Below are positions 37,965 through 47,157 of a DNA stretch of 64,000 nucleotides, in pieces. A program made the translations under genes and the position numbers. The first letter of the stretch is position 1, and each line of letters opens with the position of its first letter. Below the pieces are notes generated by a model. It did not search any database. It had not been told where the DNA came from and saw nothing but the letters and a program-made list of their open reading frames with translations. Origin of the DNA: Sphingobium sp. BYY-5 (GTDB lineage Bacteria; Pseudomonadota; Alphaproteobacteria; Sphingomonadales; Sphingomonadaceae); the NCBI RefSeq assembly GCF_022758885.1, contig NZ_JALEBH010000001.1:744001-808000 (forward strand). Direction: 5' to 3'.

Positions 37965-39962
37965 TTATGCCTGAGCGAGTGTGCAGCAGTCGATGATCGT
38001 CCAGCCACGACTCGTCAGCGTCTCAAGTTCCCCTTCGCCGAATGCATCCTTGCGCATCGCGAGACACAACAGGTGCGTCGGCCGGGTCATCGCGACATAA
38101 TGGAGCTTAAGCCGCCCGAGGATACGTGGACCTTCGAAGGCTTGCCTGCCTCTGCGGTTCGTCGAAGAGCCACCCGATTTCGTCCCCAGCAACCATGGCT
38201 TAAGTTCGCTCAGATGGTGGTTGTGGAAGAAGCTATCGAGCACCAGTGTAGCCGTGTGCGTTTCGCCCTTTACCGAATGGATCGAACCCAGGCGAATACG
38301 CACCTGCGGTGCGTCTGGGGGATAGGCGAACAGATTATCGGTGCGCGCGACGATTGCAGTTTCACCTTCAGCGAAGGCATGCGGCTGAGGTGTCGCCAAG
38401 AACGTAATGACATCGCCGTCCAGCGCGGCGGCACCGCTTAAATGCCGCACCACTGCCTCGATATGGTCCAGTGCTTCCGCCGCCCAGACCCCGGGGGTGA
38501 TATCGCCTTGGTGTAATAGGACGATCTCCTGCAGCGCGAGATAGCTGGCCCGCGCATCGCTATCGTTGAGCATCTCGACGACCCGGCGATGCGGAGATTT
38601 TCGCGCGGTTCGGTGGTGCGTACCACCGGCAAGCTCACTCGCGGCGAGCAGTGCCGCCGCCGTCGCGTTAACCAGCCTTTCGGTGTTGCCATTGCCCGCC
38701 GTCTCAAACCGCGCTCGAGTGAGATATTGCGAGAAGCTGCTCGGGGCGGATTCTTTCCTCGCGCACGTCGGGTCGTAGCTGGGCACGTAGTGTCCCATCG
38801 CTCGCGGGATACGATCGTTCTCGCTGAGCTCGTGTACCCCTGCGACCGCGGTGAACACGCCTTTCTCAAGTGCGGCTCCGTCGAAGCTGTCCAGAAGATG
38901 CTTGCCGTAGCGCGTCAGCACTGCCTGCACAGATCCATCGTCAAACAGGAAAATCGCGGGTGCCTTGGGATCGGTGCCAAGGTGCTTGGGGGGCCCGGCG
39001 CCAATCAACGGCTGTGGTACGATCCCTAGGCCTTTGACCTGATCGGCGAGATCCTGCCCGAACCGGTAACTGCGGGGCATCGGATGCACCGCTCCGCTCG
39101 GAAAGAGATCTGTCGTGGCTCCGCTTTGGGTTGAGCTCGCATAGATGGCCTGGTTGGAATCGCCGAACCGCTGCCTGCGCGAGGGTGCGTCGCCATCGCA
39201 GAAGATTCGGTGCAGGAGTGCCGATTGTACTTCACTATTGTCCTGCGCCTCGTCGATGAAAACGAGGGGGAAACGCCGACGGAGAGTCGGGATCGTCCCA
39301 GGGCAGTTATCGAGGAGTTCGTTTGCCCAGATGAACATCTCGTCGAAGCAAAAGTAACCTTGTTCGCTGGAAGCCCGACGAGCGGCCACAATTGCCTGAT
39401 ATGTCGCCGTCAACGGTCCAAACCTGCCGGTCGTACCGCCACCGTAGTCTGGTTGACTATAGATCAGGCAGGACTCCGTCAGATTGGCCTGCTGCAACGC
39501 CCAGCGCGTATTGCTAGGCAGCAAGGCCCAACGCTTTGCGAGCGCAATTTGCGTATCGACGCAGCGCACCCAGACGCCCTTCGACCGGAGCCACGGCAAC
39601 GCTAGATACTCGTTCACGAACGAGTGGATGGTACCGACAAAGTGGGGGTAACGCATGAGCGCGACACCGGCCGCCGTATTGCTGAGCTTTGCGCCAATCT
39701 CGTTTCGCGCCGCATTGGTGTGTGACAGCACGCAGATGCCGTGCTGGCGATGCGGCCAGCGCATTGCCAGCACGGCCAGTTTCGCGACAAGCAAAGTGGT
39801 TTTGCCGCTACCAGGACATGCCTCGAAATCGACGGTGTCGAGACGGAGCATCGCCTGAAATCGGCTGTCATCGCCCGCAACCGGTGCGAACCCTTCCGGC
39901 CCCAGACCCATCAACTCCGCCGCCCAGGCGACGTCCTCTTCGCGGATTAGATTCTCGAACAT
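37965..39962 (-). CDS. gajB: UvrD/Rep-like superfamily 1 helicase, GajB-like
   Basis: A 665-aa SF1 helicase. Motif I is ACPGSGKTT (residues 49-56), motif II VFIDEAQDN (about 233-241), motif III GDSNQAIY, motif V GSIHSVKGETH and motif VI YVAMTRP. It starts 3 nt after the OLD-type nuclease gene on the same strand, the gene order and pairing of the Gabija anti-phage system, where GajB is activated by DNA ends and works with GajA. It is longer than the roughly 500-aa GajB of Bacillus, mostly through extra segments between motifs III and V. Other OLD-helicase pairs exist, so Gabija-like is the safe name. Confidence 0.85.
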   Translation of the reverse strand: MFENLIREEDVAWAAELMGLGPEGFAPVAGDDSRFQAMLRLDTVDFEACPGSGKTTLLVAKLAVLAMRWPHRQHGICVLSHTNAARNEIGAKLSNTAAGVALMRYPHFVGTIHSFVNEYLALPWLRSKGVWVRCVDTQIALAKRWALLPSNTRWALQQANLTESCLIYSQPDYGGGTTGRFGPLTATYQAIVAARRASSEQGYFCFDEMFIWANELLDNCPGTIPTLRRRFPLVFIDEAQDNSEVQSALLHRIFCDGDAPSRRQRFGDSNQAIYASSTQSGATTDLFPSGAVHPMPRSYRFGQDLADQVKGLGIVPQPLIGAGPPKHLGTDPKAPAIFLFDDGSVQAVLTRYGKHLLDSFDGAALEKGVFTAVAGVHELSENDRIPRAMGHYVPSYDPTCARKESAPSSFSQYLTRARFETAGNGNTERLVNATAAALLAASELAGGTHHRTARKSPHRRVVEMLNDSDARASYLALQEIVLLHQGDITPGVWAAEALDHIEAVVRHLSGAAALDGDVITFLATPQPHAFAEGETAIVARTDNLFAYPPDAPQVRIRLGSIHSVKGETHTATLVLDSFFHNHHLSELKPWLLGTKSGGSSTNRRGRQAFEGPRILGRLKLHYVAMTRPTHLLCLAMRKDAFGEGELETLTSRGWTIIDCCTLAQA

Positions 39963-39965
39963 CGC

Positions 39966-42023
39966 TCAGGCCGCCGAGATGGGAGTCGCTGCGGGCGGGT
40001 CCGGTTCGGCTGCCGCGCTTCCGGCGGCTTGCGGCACGAACGGGCCGGTGACATGTGCGATTGCGGCGACCACGTAGGGAGGAAGCCGTGCCCGCAGGCC
40101 CTCTGCATCAAGTGCGCCGTCGGTGACCTCCTTCTCAAGCAGCTCGGCGAGATATTGCGCGCCGATCGCCTTGGATGCTCCGTCGGCCTCGAACAGCGCA
40201 TACACATGTGAGGCGAGCGTTGGCTGATCGTGAGCGGCATTCACTAGCGCCTGATAGGCTGCGTCGGCGGCGGCGAGAACGGCGGCTTGGTTGGTGGTAC
40301 CAGCATTGAGCCGCTCATCGGCGAGCGCCAGCGAAGCCGCGCGATAGACATGCTCTCCGAGTCCATGAAAGGCGAGGTCGTATTCGAGCGTCCACTCGTC
40401 GGCGACGAACGTCTCGACGTTCTGGCCCGACGCTTTGGCTTTGCGCTCAACCCGACGCTGCTCCAGCTGATCACCAGGGAAATCGGCTTTAATCCGCCAT
40501 TGCCGCTTGGACGGCGGGCGGACCGGGATCGGCTGACCGGCCTCGAGCTTGCCAACGATCCACGGAGCGTTGTTGGGCATCACGTCCATGTCGGTGATGC
40601 AAGCGACGGGTATGTTGATGGCGCCATCTTTCGCCTCGTCCTCACGCATGAATACCCGCGCATAGCGTCCGAGCCCGACCCCGCCGACGTTGACCACGGA
40701 TACACCATGATAGTGGAAGTCGCGGCCGAGCAGTCTGGCAATCACCGGCAGCAGGATATTCTCGGCATCGCCTTCAACGATCATCACGGCCCGGGCGAAG
40801 AACAGGTTTGCTTTGGTCACATCGAGGAAGCGTTCGAGGAATCGATAGTCCGACGCGCTGAGCTTGGTCGCGCCCTCGCACAGCGGGAATGCCCGCCCGC
40901 CCTCGATCAGGGCGATATTGTCGAGCTTTAGGTCAGAAGCGAGGTTGGGGCTGTGCGTCGTTACGATGATCTGGATGCGCTGTCCGTCGGCGCGCTTCTT
41001 CTCGGCTTGTTCCTGCAAGAACGACATTAGCCGGAGCTGGCGCTGTGGATGGAGATGCGCCTCGGGCTCTTCGATAAGCAGGAGCGGGAAACCGTCGCTT
41101 TCAGCAGCGAGCAGCAGCAGCTCGCACGCCATAAAGAGCAGGTTGTTGGAGCCGAGCCCGCGGGCATGCGCGCTCTCGGCATCGGGCGATGCGGTCAGTG
41201 CGAGTTCGAGCTTCTCGAGCAGCTGGCGCAATCTGAGGCTGTCGTCCTGTGCGCCGGCTACGCCAATCCGTGCGTGCAACAGATCGTTGGCGAACGAGAG
41301 CGGCTTAAGATACTCGTCGTTGAGTCGCTTGCGCGCTTGCTTGATGCCTTCGCTCTCGCCGAATAAATGGCTGGCGTAGTCGCCCAAGCCCAGTACGCTC
41401 AGCGTCTTCGGGTCGTCCGGCGGGTCGGCCAGCTTGTTAAACGGGTTGCCGGTGTCGCGGATTTCCTTGGTGTGCTGGAGGATCTGCGACAGCCGTGATC
41501 CTCGGCCGGCGCTCATCGCCCGCTCGGCGTCGCGCAAGGGCCGCAAATAGGTCGCGGTGAGTAGCGATCGTGCCCCCAAGTCGAGCAGGGGTCCGTCGCC
41601 TTTGGTGCCGGTGCGCCATTCGGGCGGCAGCACCCGGCGTGAGCTACCTTCCTTGGCATTTCGCTTCGCCACCCAGGTCACGATCAGTGCAGTGTCGGTG
41701 GCGCCCGCGATCGTCTCATAAGTGAGGAACTCGGCGAAAGCGCCGCGATCGGCAGTGGTCAGGCCACGGAAGGTCAGCCGAATGACTATTTGATCGGCAT
41801 GATCGCTGCCGGGCGTCGCCTGATGGAAGTCCATCGGATCGACGCGTAAAATATCTTGGTCGCGAGTACCAAGCACGAGCCGGAGCGCGTCAATGATCGC
41901 AGTCTTCCCGGCATCATTCTCGCCAACCAGTGCGGTAAGACCCGGCTTCATCGTGAGCACAAAGGCCTGATCCCCCGCGCCATACAGGCGAAAGTTCTCG
42001 ATCCGAATTTCTGCTATGTACAC
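39966..42023 (-). CDS. gajA: OLD-family ATPase/TOPRIM nuclease, GajA-like
   Basis: A 685-aa protein. The N-terminal ABC-type ATPase half has MYIAEIRIENFR and Walker A GENDAGKT (residues 34-41), and Walker B LLLIEEPEAHLHPQ near residue 321. The C-terminal TOPRIM nuclease half has VEGDAE with the catalytic glutamate near residue 415 and the TDMDVMP aspartates near 478. This is the OLD-family plan shared by GajA, which nicks DNA when nucleotides are depleted by phage. The GTG at 42023 follows GGGGGAT at about 5 nt; earlier starts add non-family residues. The helicase gene follows after 3 nt. Confidence 0.88.
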   Translation of the reverse strand: MYIAEIRIENFRLYGAGDQAFVLTMKPGLTALVGENDAGKTAIIDALRLVLGTRDQDILRVDPMDFHQATPGSDHADQIVIRLTFRGLTTADRGAFAEFLTYETIAGATDTALIVTWVAKRNAKEGSSRRVLPPEWRTGTKGDGPLLDLGARSLLTATYLRPLRDAERAMSAGRGSRLSQILQHTKEIRDTGNPFNKLADPPDDPKTLSVLGLGDYASHLFGESEGIKQARKRLNDEYLKPLSFANDLLHARIGVAGAQDDSLRLRQLLEKLELALTASPDAESAHARGLGSNNLLFMACELLLLAAESDGFPLLLIEEPEAHLHPQRQLRLMSFLQEQAEKKRADGQRIQIIVTTHSPNLASDLKLDNIALIEGGRAFPLCEGATKLSASDYRFLERFLDVTKANLFFARAVMIVEGDAENILLPVIARLLGRDFHYHGVSVVNVGGVGLGRYARVFMREDEAKDGAINIPVACITDMDVMPNNAPWIVGKLEAGQPIPVRPPSKRQWRIKADFPGDQLEQRRVERKAKASGQNVETFVADEWTLEYDLAFHGLGEHVYRAASLALADERLNAGTTNQAAVLAAADAAYQALVNAAHDQPTLASHVYALFEADGASKAIGAQYLAELLEKEVTDGALDAEGLRARLPPYVVAAIAHVTGPFVPQAAGSAAAEPDPPAATPISAA

Positions 42024-42277
42024 AGTATCCCCCCACACCGCAGAATAACAGTTAGATTGAAAGTGACAAACCGGCTTCTGCATTCTGCGCCAAAGCTATG
42101 ATGACTGGAGTGCATTTACATGCCTGGAGCCCACCAGCGGCCGCCCTTCAAGATCGCCATGCAGGGCTGCTGACAATAGATCATCGCCTCGCGATGCACC
42201 TTCATCGGTAGTGGCTCCGCACGTCGCGTTCATGATACGTGCTGAGCCGGATCAACCTCGACTCAAGTGGCACAAGA
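42024..42277. promoter_or_regulatory. Divergent intergenic region between gajA and the HEPN gene
   Basis: This 254-nt gap separates two divergent genes and must hold both promoters. I could not fix clear -35/-10 pairs or a large palindrome. Confidence 0.4.
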
Positions 42278-43282
42278 ATGTTCAAAAACTTGCAAAAGGA
42301 GCTCCGCCGCCTTGCTGAACTTCAGCAAGTTGAAGTGCCCCTTGAGGGGGACGCAGAGGGCTACGTCGATAAGGAGTGCCCAGCGGAAGCCTGCCTTTTC
42401 CAATTCAAAATCCACGGCGACGATTGGAAGAATATTGTGCGCGATGAGGAGGTGTTCTGCCCGTCCTGCCGCCACACAGCTCCGGCTAAATCCTGGTACA
42501 CCACCGCCCAGATTGAAGCCGCAAAGCAGTATGCTCTTGGGACTGTCGTTAATCGCCTCAATGGCGCGATGCGAGCTGATGCTCAGGCGTCGAAGCGTCG
42601 TCAGAAGCGCGGCGCGTTCCTAAGTATCACGTTGGACGTGAAAGGTGGGCGCGATGCTGTGCTTGTGCCAATAGCAGCGGCAGAACCGATGCGCCTTCGC
42701 ACGATCTGCGAGGATTGCGGGTGTCGATATTCTTACGTCGGCGCGGCATATTTCTGTCCAAGCTGCGGGAAGAACTCAGCCAGTCATACTTTCCTACAAA
42801 CGCTGGCCACTATCCGTACCGCCGCCGGCCTTGGTGAGACCCTACGTTCGGCGCTCAGTCCTGACGAAGCCGAGGTGATGACTCGTGCGCTGCTTGAGAA
42901 AGCAATGCAGGACACCGTCACATCCTTCCAGCGCCTGGCCGAGCAGCTCTACGAAGCCCGGGCAGGGAAGCCAGCCCGCCGGAATGCGTTTCAGAATCTC
43001 GATGCCGGGTCGGAGTTGTGGGAGGCGGAACTCGGGGCTTCTTATGAGCAGCTTCTCGATGCCGTCGCCGTGAAGGGCCTGCGCGTGTATTATCAGCAGC
43101 GCCACCTGCTTGCCCACCAACAGGGCATAGTCGACAGCGACTACGTGAGCCGCAGCGGTGACACGAGCTACCAGGTGGGTCAGCGGTTGATCATCAAGGG
43201 CAGCGCGGTCCTGGAGTTCGCCGATCTTGTGGAACGGCTCGGCACCGCACTGCTAGCCCGTTGCGCTCCTGCACAGAAATAG
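42278..43282 (+). CDS. Double zinc-ribbon protein with C-terminal HEPN RNase motif
   Basis: A 334-aa protein that I cannot assign to a named family. Two zinc-binding sites are visible: C34, C39, C61, C64 and C144, C147, C160, C163. A helical region from about 185 ends in a HEPN-like domain with R275-HLLA-H280 (the Rx4-6H RNase motif with a polar residue after R) followed by GIVDSDYV, the usual HEPN context. HEPN proteins are RNases in many toxin and phage-defence systems. It is divergent from the Gabija-like pair, and an IS66 element begins 8 nt after its stop. The ATG at 42278 is preferred over a GTG at 42239. A stand-alone toxin or an extra arm of the gaj locus are both possible. Confidence 0.7.
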   Translation: MFKNLQKELRRLAELQQVEVPLEGDAEGYVDKECPAEACLFQFKIHGDDWKNIVRDEEVFCPSCRHTAPAKSWYTTAQIEAAKQYALGTVVNRLNGAMRADAQASKRRQKRGAFLSITLDVKGGRDAVLVPIAAAEPMRLRTICEDCGCRYSYVGAAYFCPSCGKNSASHTFLQTLATIRTAAGLGETLRSALSPDEAEVMTRALLEKAMQDTVTSFQRLAEQLYEARAGKPARRNAFQNLDAGSELWEAELGASYEQLLDAVAVKGLRVYYQQRHLLAHQQGIVDSDYVSRSGDTSYQVGQRLIIKGSAVLEFADLVERLGTALLARCAPAQK

Positions 43283-43290
43283 GTTGTAGC
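43283..43290. repeat. Left copy of the 8-bp IS66 target duplication
   Basis: GTTGTAGC here is repeated exactly at 45794-45801 on the other side of the IS66 element. It starts at the base after the stop codon of the HEPN gene. Confidence 0.95.
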
Positions 43291-43315
43291 GTAAGCGGGG
43301 CCTGGAGGCCGCAGA

Positions 43316-44878
43316 TCAGGCGGCTGCGGCGATCGGTTGCTGATCGGTCCGCCAGTTCCACGGCATGAGTTCATCCCAGCGGGTAGCAGGCCAGTTGCCA
43401 GCGATCCTGGCGATGACGTCGGCGATATAGGCCTGTGGTTCGAGGCCATTGAGTTTGGCGCTCTCGATGACGGAATAGATGGCAGCGGCGCGATCGCCGC
43501 CTGCTTTTGAACCTGCGAACAACCAGTTTTTGCGACCCAGGGCCACGCAGCGCATGGCGCGCTCGGCTATGTTGTTATCGATTTCCAGACGTCCATCATC
43601 GAGAAAGCGCGTCAGAGCGACCCAGCGCTTGCGACCATAGGCAATGGCCTTGGCCATCTCGGATTTGGGCGAAAGGCGGCGCAGGGCATCGTCGAGCGCC
43701 TGGCGCAGTTCGTCGATCAGCAGCTTGGTGCGGTCCTGTCGGCTTCGTCGTCGGATATCGGGCTGGTGGCCGCGAACCTCCGCCTCGATCTCATAGAGTT
43801 GGCCGATGCGTTCAAGCAGATCAGTGGTGAGCGGTGTCGGCTTGGTCGCATGAATGTCGAATATCTTGCGCCGGAAATGCGCCCAGCAGGCGACCTCGGT
43901 GACGCGGTTGGTGTCGTAGAGCTTGTCGTATCCGGCATAGCCGTCCGCCTGAAGATAGCCGGTGAAACTGGCCAGCTGCCGTTGGGGATGTGCGCCTGTC
44001 CGGTCGGTGGTGAACTCATACCAGACCAGCGGCGGGGTCATGGCACCGCAGCCCCGATCGTCGACGGCATAGGCCCAGAGCCTGCCGGTTGCCGTCTTGC
44101 CACGTCCCGGATCGAGCATGGGGACCGGTGTATCGTCGGTGTGGATCTTTGAAGCGGTCAGTCCGACCTCGCGGATGCGGTTGATGATCGGATCGAGCAG
44201 GACAGATGCCTGGCCGACCCAGCCTGCCAGCGTCGAGCGGTCGATCTCGATGCCCTGCGCGGCCATGATCTCGGCCTGGCGGTATAACGGAAGGTGATGG
44301 TCGAACTTGGAGACGACGACATGGGCCAGGGTGCCGAAGGTCGCCTTGCCCCGCGCTATCGCCTTCACCGGCGCGGGCGCCTGCACGATCTTCTCGCACG
44401 CCCGGCAGCTATATTTGGGGCGGATGGTCCGAACGACGCGCCACTGCACCGGCACGGCATCGAGCATCTCGTCGCTATCCTGCCCTAGCGGCCGCAGCGC
44501 GCCGCCGCAGTCGGGACAGGTGCAGTTACCCTGCTCGGGCTCGATCCGCTGCTCCTCGCGCGGCAGATGAGCTGGTAGCGTCCGAACCGGTGATGACCGA
44601 TCGACGGCTACTGGATCGCCTCGACGCGCGGCGACGATGATGGCCTCGCCTTCGAGTTCTTCGAGCGCCAGCTCAAGCTGAGCGATCTGGGTATCGAGCT
44701 TCTCGGACGACTTGCCGAACTGCATCCGCTTGAGGCGCGCAATCTGCACGCGCAGCGTATCGATCAGGATGTCGCGGGCGGAAATATCGGCGTGGGCAGC
44801 TGCCAATGCAGCTTCAAGCTCGGCGATCCGAGCGTCTTTATCAGGGGTGGAAAGGCCTGCGTCCGACACCACGATCAT
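43316..44878 (-). CDS. tnpC: IS66 transposase TnpC
   Basis: The 520-aa DDE transposase of IS66. An N-terminal coiled-coil (leucine-zipper-like, ARIAELEAALAAAHADIS) is followed by a zinc-binding segment (CTCPDCGG and CRACEK), then the catalytic core with HTDDTPVPMLDPG and the C-terminal DDE core with NNIAERAMRCVALGRKNWLF, split by an IS66-type C-terminal domain (SVIESAKLNGLEPQAYI). The ATG at 44878 is chosen; a longer frame to 44914 is open. Confidence 0.96.
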   Translation of the reverse strand: MIVVSDAGLSTPDKDARIAELEAALAAAHADISARDILIDTLRVQIARLKRMQFGKSSEKLDTQIAQLELALEELEGEAIIVAARRGDPVAVDRSSPVRTLPAHLPREEQRIEPEQGNCTCPDCGGALRPLGQDSDEMLDAVPVQWRVVRTIRPKYSCRACEKIVQAPAPVKAIARGKATFGTLAHVVVSKFDHHLPLYRQAEIMAAQGIEIDRSTLAGWVGQASVLLDPIINRIREVGLTASKIHTDDTPVPMLDPGRGKTATGRLWAYAVDDRGCGAMTPPLVWYEFTTDRTGAHPQRQLASFTGYLQADGYAGYDKLYDTNRVTEVACWAHFRRKIFDIHATKPTPLTTDLLERIGQLYEIEAEVRGHQPDIRRRSRQDRTKLLIDELRQALDDALRRLSPKSEMAKAIAYGRKRWVALTRFLDDGRLEIDNNIAERAMRCVALGRKNWLFAGSKAGGDRAAAIYSVIESAKLNGLEPQAYIADVIARIAGNWPATRWDELMPWNWRTDQQPIAAAA

Positions 44879-44929
44879 ATAGCAGATCGATGGTCGAAAC
44901 GCTAATAAAAGCACCAGAAAATGGGCGTT

Positions 44930-45277
44930 TTACCCCGCCAATGAAGGAGTGAAAGTGCGTTCAGGTCGCCGCCAGTCGATGCCTTCCAAGAGCATCGAAA
45001 GCTGCGCCGCCGTCATCACCACCGACCCCGTCTTGGTCGACGGCCACACGAAGCGCCCCCGGTCCATCCGCTTGGAAAACAGACACATGCCCTGGCCGTC
45101 GTACCAAAGCAGCTTCACCAGATCGCCGCGCTTGCCCCGGAAAGCGAACAGCGCACCGGAATGGGGGCTCTGCTCCAGAACCTGCTGCGTCATCACCGCC
45201 AGGCCGTCGAAACCCTTACGCATGTCGGTCGCGTCGCAGGCCAGGAAGATCCGCGTCGATGGCGGCAGCGGGATCAT
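44930..45277 (-). CDS. tnpB: IS66 accessory protein TnpB
   Basis: A 115-aa IS66 Orf2 protein, known by IFLACDATDMRKGFDGLA near the N terminus and LVKLLWYDGQGMCLFSKR in the middle. It is needed for transposition, with an unclear role. It overlaps tnpA by 4 nt. Confidence 0.95.
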   Translation of the reverse strand: MIPLPPSTRIFLACDATDMRKGFDGLAVMTQQVLEQSPHSGALFAFRGKRGDLVKLLWYDGQGMCLFSKRMDRGRFVWPSTKTGSVVMTAAQLSMLLEGIDWRRPERTFTPSLAG

Positions 45278-45669
45278 CGCGTCAGGATACCGATCACCCG
45301 TGACAGGGCATCGGCATCGACCGTGGCATCCACGCTCACCCTGATACCAGACGGCAGTTCGATGCCAATCACGCCGCCGCTGCTCGCTGCAACTGTCGGG
45401 GCAGGCAAGGCTGGCTGCTCGCTGATCTGCACCTCCGCAAATGCCGGCTCGGCCAACTTGCGAACCCCGGCAAGCTCACCGGACATCGCCTGGCGCCGCC
45501 AAGTGTAGATCGAGCCGCTGCCGACATCATGGCGTTCACAGGCCGTACGCACGCAGCCCTCCGGGCCGAATGCATCCCGCAGCACGGATAGCTTCTGCTC
45601 TACCGTCCACCGCCGCCGACCCGACACCCGGCTAACGACCTCGATCCGACTACTCATACGATTACTCAT
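45274..45669 (-). CDS. tnpA: IS66 accessory protein TnpA
   Basis: The IS66 Orf1 protein, about 131 aa. A helix-turn-helix of the IS3/IS66 OrfA type is visible (RRRWTVEQKLSVLRDAF, then SGSIYTWRRQ), followed by a linker and a beta-rich C terminus (GVIGIELPSGIRVSV). The start is uncertain, as several in-frame ATGs lie between 45648 and 45747. Confidence 0.9.
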   Translation of the reverse strand: MSNRMSSRIEVVSRVSGRRRWTVEQKLSVLRDAFGPEGCVRTACERHDVGSGSIYTWRRQAMSGELAGVRKLAEPAFAEVQISEQPALPAPTVAASSGGVIGIELPSGIRVSVDATVDADALSRVIGILTR

Positions 45670-45793
45670 ATGACTACTCGCCCGTTCGCTTGCTGAAACC
45701 TCGATCTCGTCCGACACCCGCCACCTCGCTAAAAGAGCGGCAATCATCCCGGCGAATGGGCGCCGCGCAAGGCGGCCCTCAGGCCCCGCTTAC

Positions 45794-45801
45794 GTTGTAG
45801 C
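45794..45801. repeat. Right copy of the 8-bp IS66 target duplication
   Basis: GTTGTAGC, identical to 43283-43290, directly after the outer end of the IS66 right repeat. Confidence 0.95.
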
Positions 45802-45933
45802 CATGCGGCCCTGCCTCCTGGCGAACAATGGGGATGGAAGTACAGTATCGTCTTTGCAGTGGGGAGTAGCCAGCGAGACGAGGCAAAAGGGTTATTGAAA
45901 CGAACGACCTTGGAAGCGCGAGAAAGTCATCCG

Positions 45934-47157
45934 CTAGTCGCAGCTGTCGAAATACTGAGGCGTGCCGTCCCACAGTGAGTACAGCCTGCCATTACCCCAG
46001 AAGTGTTCCCGTCCACCACTTTCACTCCTAAACGCTACGAAGCGGATCGGATCGAGCTGAAACCGTGCACCGCCTTCATCCGGCATTTGCGTCCCTCGCT
46101 GTCCGTCGCCCGACACATCTCGATGGCCGATGGAACGCAGAATCACCTCGTGCGGATAGTCTGCTTCAATCACCGCAAACGAATTCAAAGTGACACCGGA
46201 GCCCCAACTGGCGACCACAACTTGTCCACTGAGCGGACTTGGAGAACGATTGGTGAGGAGCGGTGGGAGCGACAGTTCACCGCCGCCAAAATAGGTCTCT
46301 AGCTGCTGCGCGATCGTTCCACACCATTCCTGGATGCGGCCAAGATCGGCTAAATCAAGATTGGGTAGATGCAATTTCTGCCGTGCGTTCTGCGCATATT
46401 CACGGGCACCAGGCAGGTAACGGGACGTCGTGGCGAAAATGGCGTTCGGAGCGCCTTCAACCGCTGCCACCCCCAACAGCGCGGCCACCGCTTCCAGACC
46501 GATTGGCGTATCAGTGTATCGCTTCGCCTGAACCACCGCGACGATCTCGGGTATTGCTTCGCTCTGATAGAGACGATGGTCTATCCCGCCATCGCCGCTC
46601 CCCGGACCGATCTGCGTGTGAAATCCCTGGTTCCTGAACACTGCGTCGAGGAACTCTTCGAACTGGCGCCATCCCAGTTGTTTCAGCCGATCTGGATCAC
46701 GGGCGAAGAATTCGAAAACCTCGCTATGCAGGCTGTAAAGCCGGCGCTCGGATAGTCTCTGAATCCACTGCCATCGGTAGACTTGCAGAAGATCTGCCTT
46801 GAATTCCTCGTCTTCTGGAATGATGAGGGCAGATGTACGGTTTTGTAACTCGTACCAGTAACCCTCTTGCTGTAAAAGTGCCCTAAATTCTTCCTCAAGG
46901 CGGTCCGTCTCGTAATGTTCGCTGTTGAAAATCGAGACGAGGTCGCCGTCTGAAACAAGCAACAAGCCCTCTCCGAGAAAAGGCGCGTCTCCTCGGTGCA
47001 GGAAAGGTGTTTTGAAAGCTGAGTCGAGCCACAGCTCGTTTCTCGTGGCCCACTCTATGATCTTAGTCTTGAGCGCCTCAAGTCGCCCGAGAATGACTTG
47101 GTCGCGCAGCAGGACGTTGCTTACCGTCGTTGCGGGACTAGTAGACCCGATAGCCAC
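45934..47157 (-). CDS. Mrr-like restriction endonuclease
   Basis: A 407-aa protein with a PD-(D/E)XK domain of the Mrr_cat type in the middle: LGWRQFEEFLDAVF, GSGDGGID with the catalytic aspartate (about residue 190), and VVQAKRY with the Q/E-x-K pair (about 205-209). The first 150 residues are helical and unknown; the last 120 are also unknown. Mrr-type enzymes cut modified or foreign DNA. The start codon is set at GTG 47157, with GGGGG 6 nt upstream; it overlaps the end of the nucleotidyltransferase gene by 20 nt, so the two are made together. Confidence 0.75.
   Translation of the reverse strand: MAIGSTSPATTVSNVLLRDQVILGRLEALKTKIIEWATRNELWLDSAFKTPFLHRGDAPFLGEGLLLVSDGDLVSIFNSEHYETDRLEEEFRALLQQEGYWYELQNRTSALIIPEDEEFKADLLQVYRWQWIQRLSERRLYSLHSEVFEFFARDPDRLKQLGWRQFEEFLDAVFRNQGFHTQIGPGSGDGGIDHRLYQSEAIPEIVAVVQAKRYTDTPIGLEAVAALLGVAAVEGAPNAIFATTSRYLPGAREYAQNARQKLHLPNLDLADLGRIQEWCGTIAQQLETYFGGGELSLPPLLTNRSPSPLSGQVVVASWGSGVTLNSFAVIEADYPHEVILRSIGHRDVSGDGQRGTQMPDEGGARFQLDPIRFVAFRSESGGREHFWGNGRLYSLWDGTPQYFDSCD

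Larger units (their letters stand above)
43291..45793 (-). mobile_element. IS66-family insertion sequence, 2503 bp
   Basis: Ends are inverted repeats starting GTAAGCGGGGCCT (43291-43303) and ending AGGCCCCGCTTAC (45781-45793). The element holds tnpA, tnpB and tnpC on the minus strand, the full IS66 set, all apparently intact, and is flanked by a perfect 8-bp duplication GTTGTAGC. This points to a recent, simple insertion. Confidence 0.97.
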
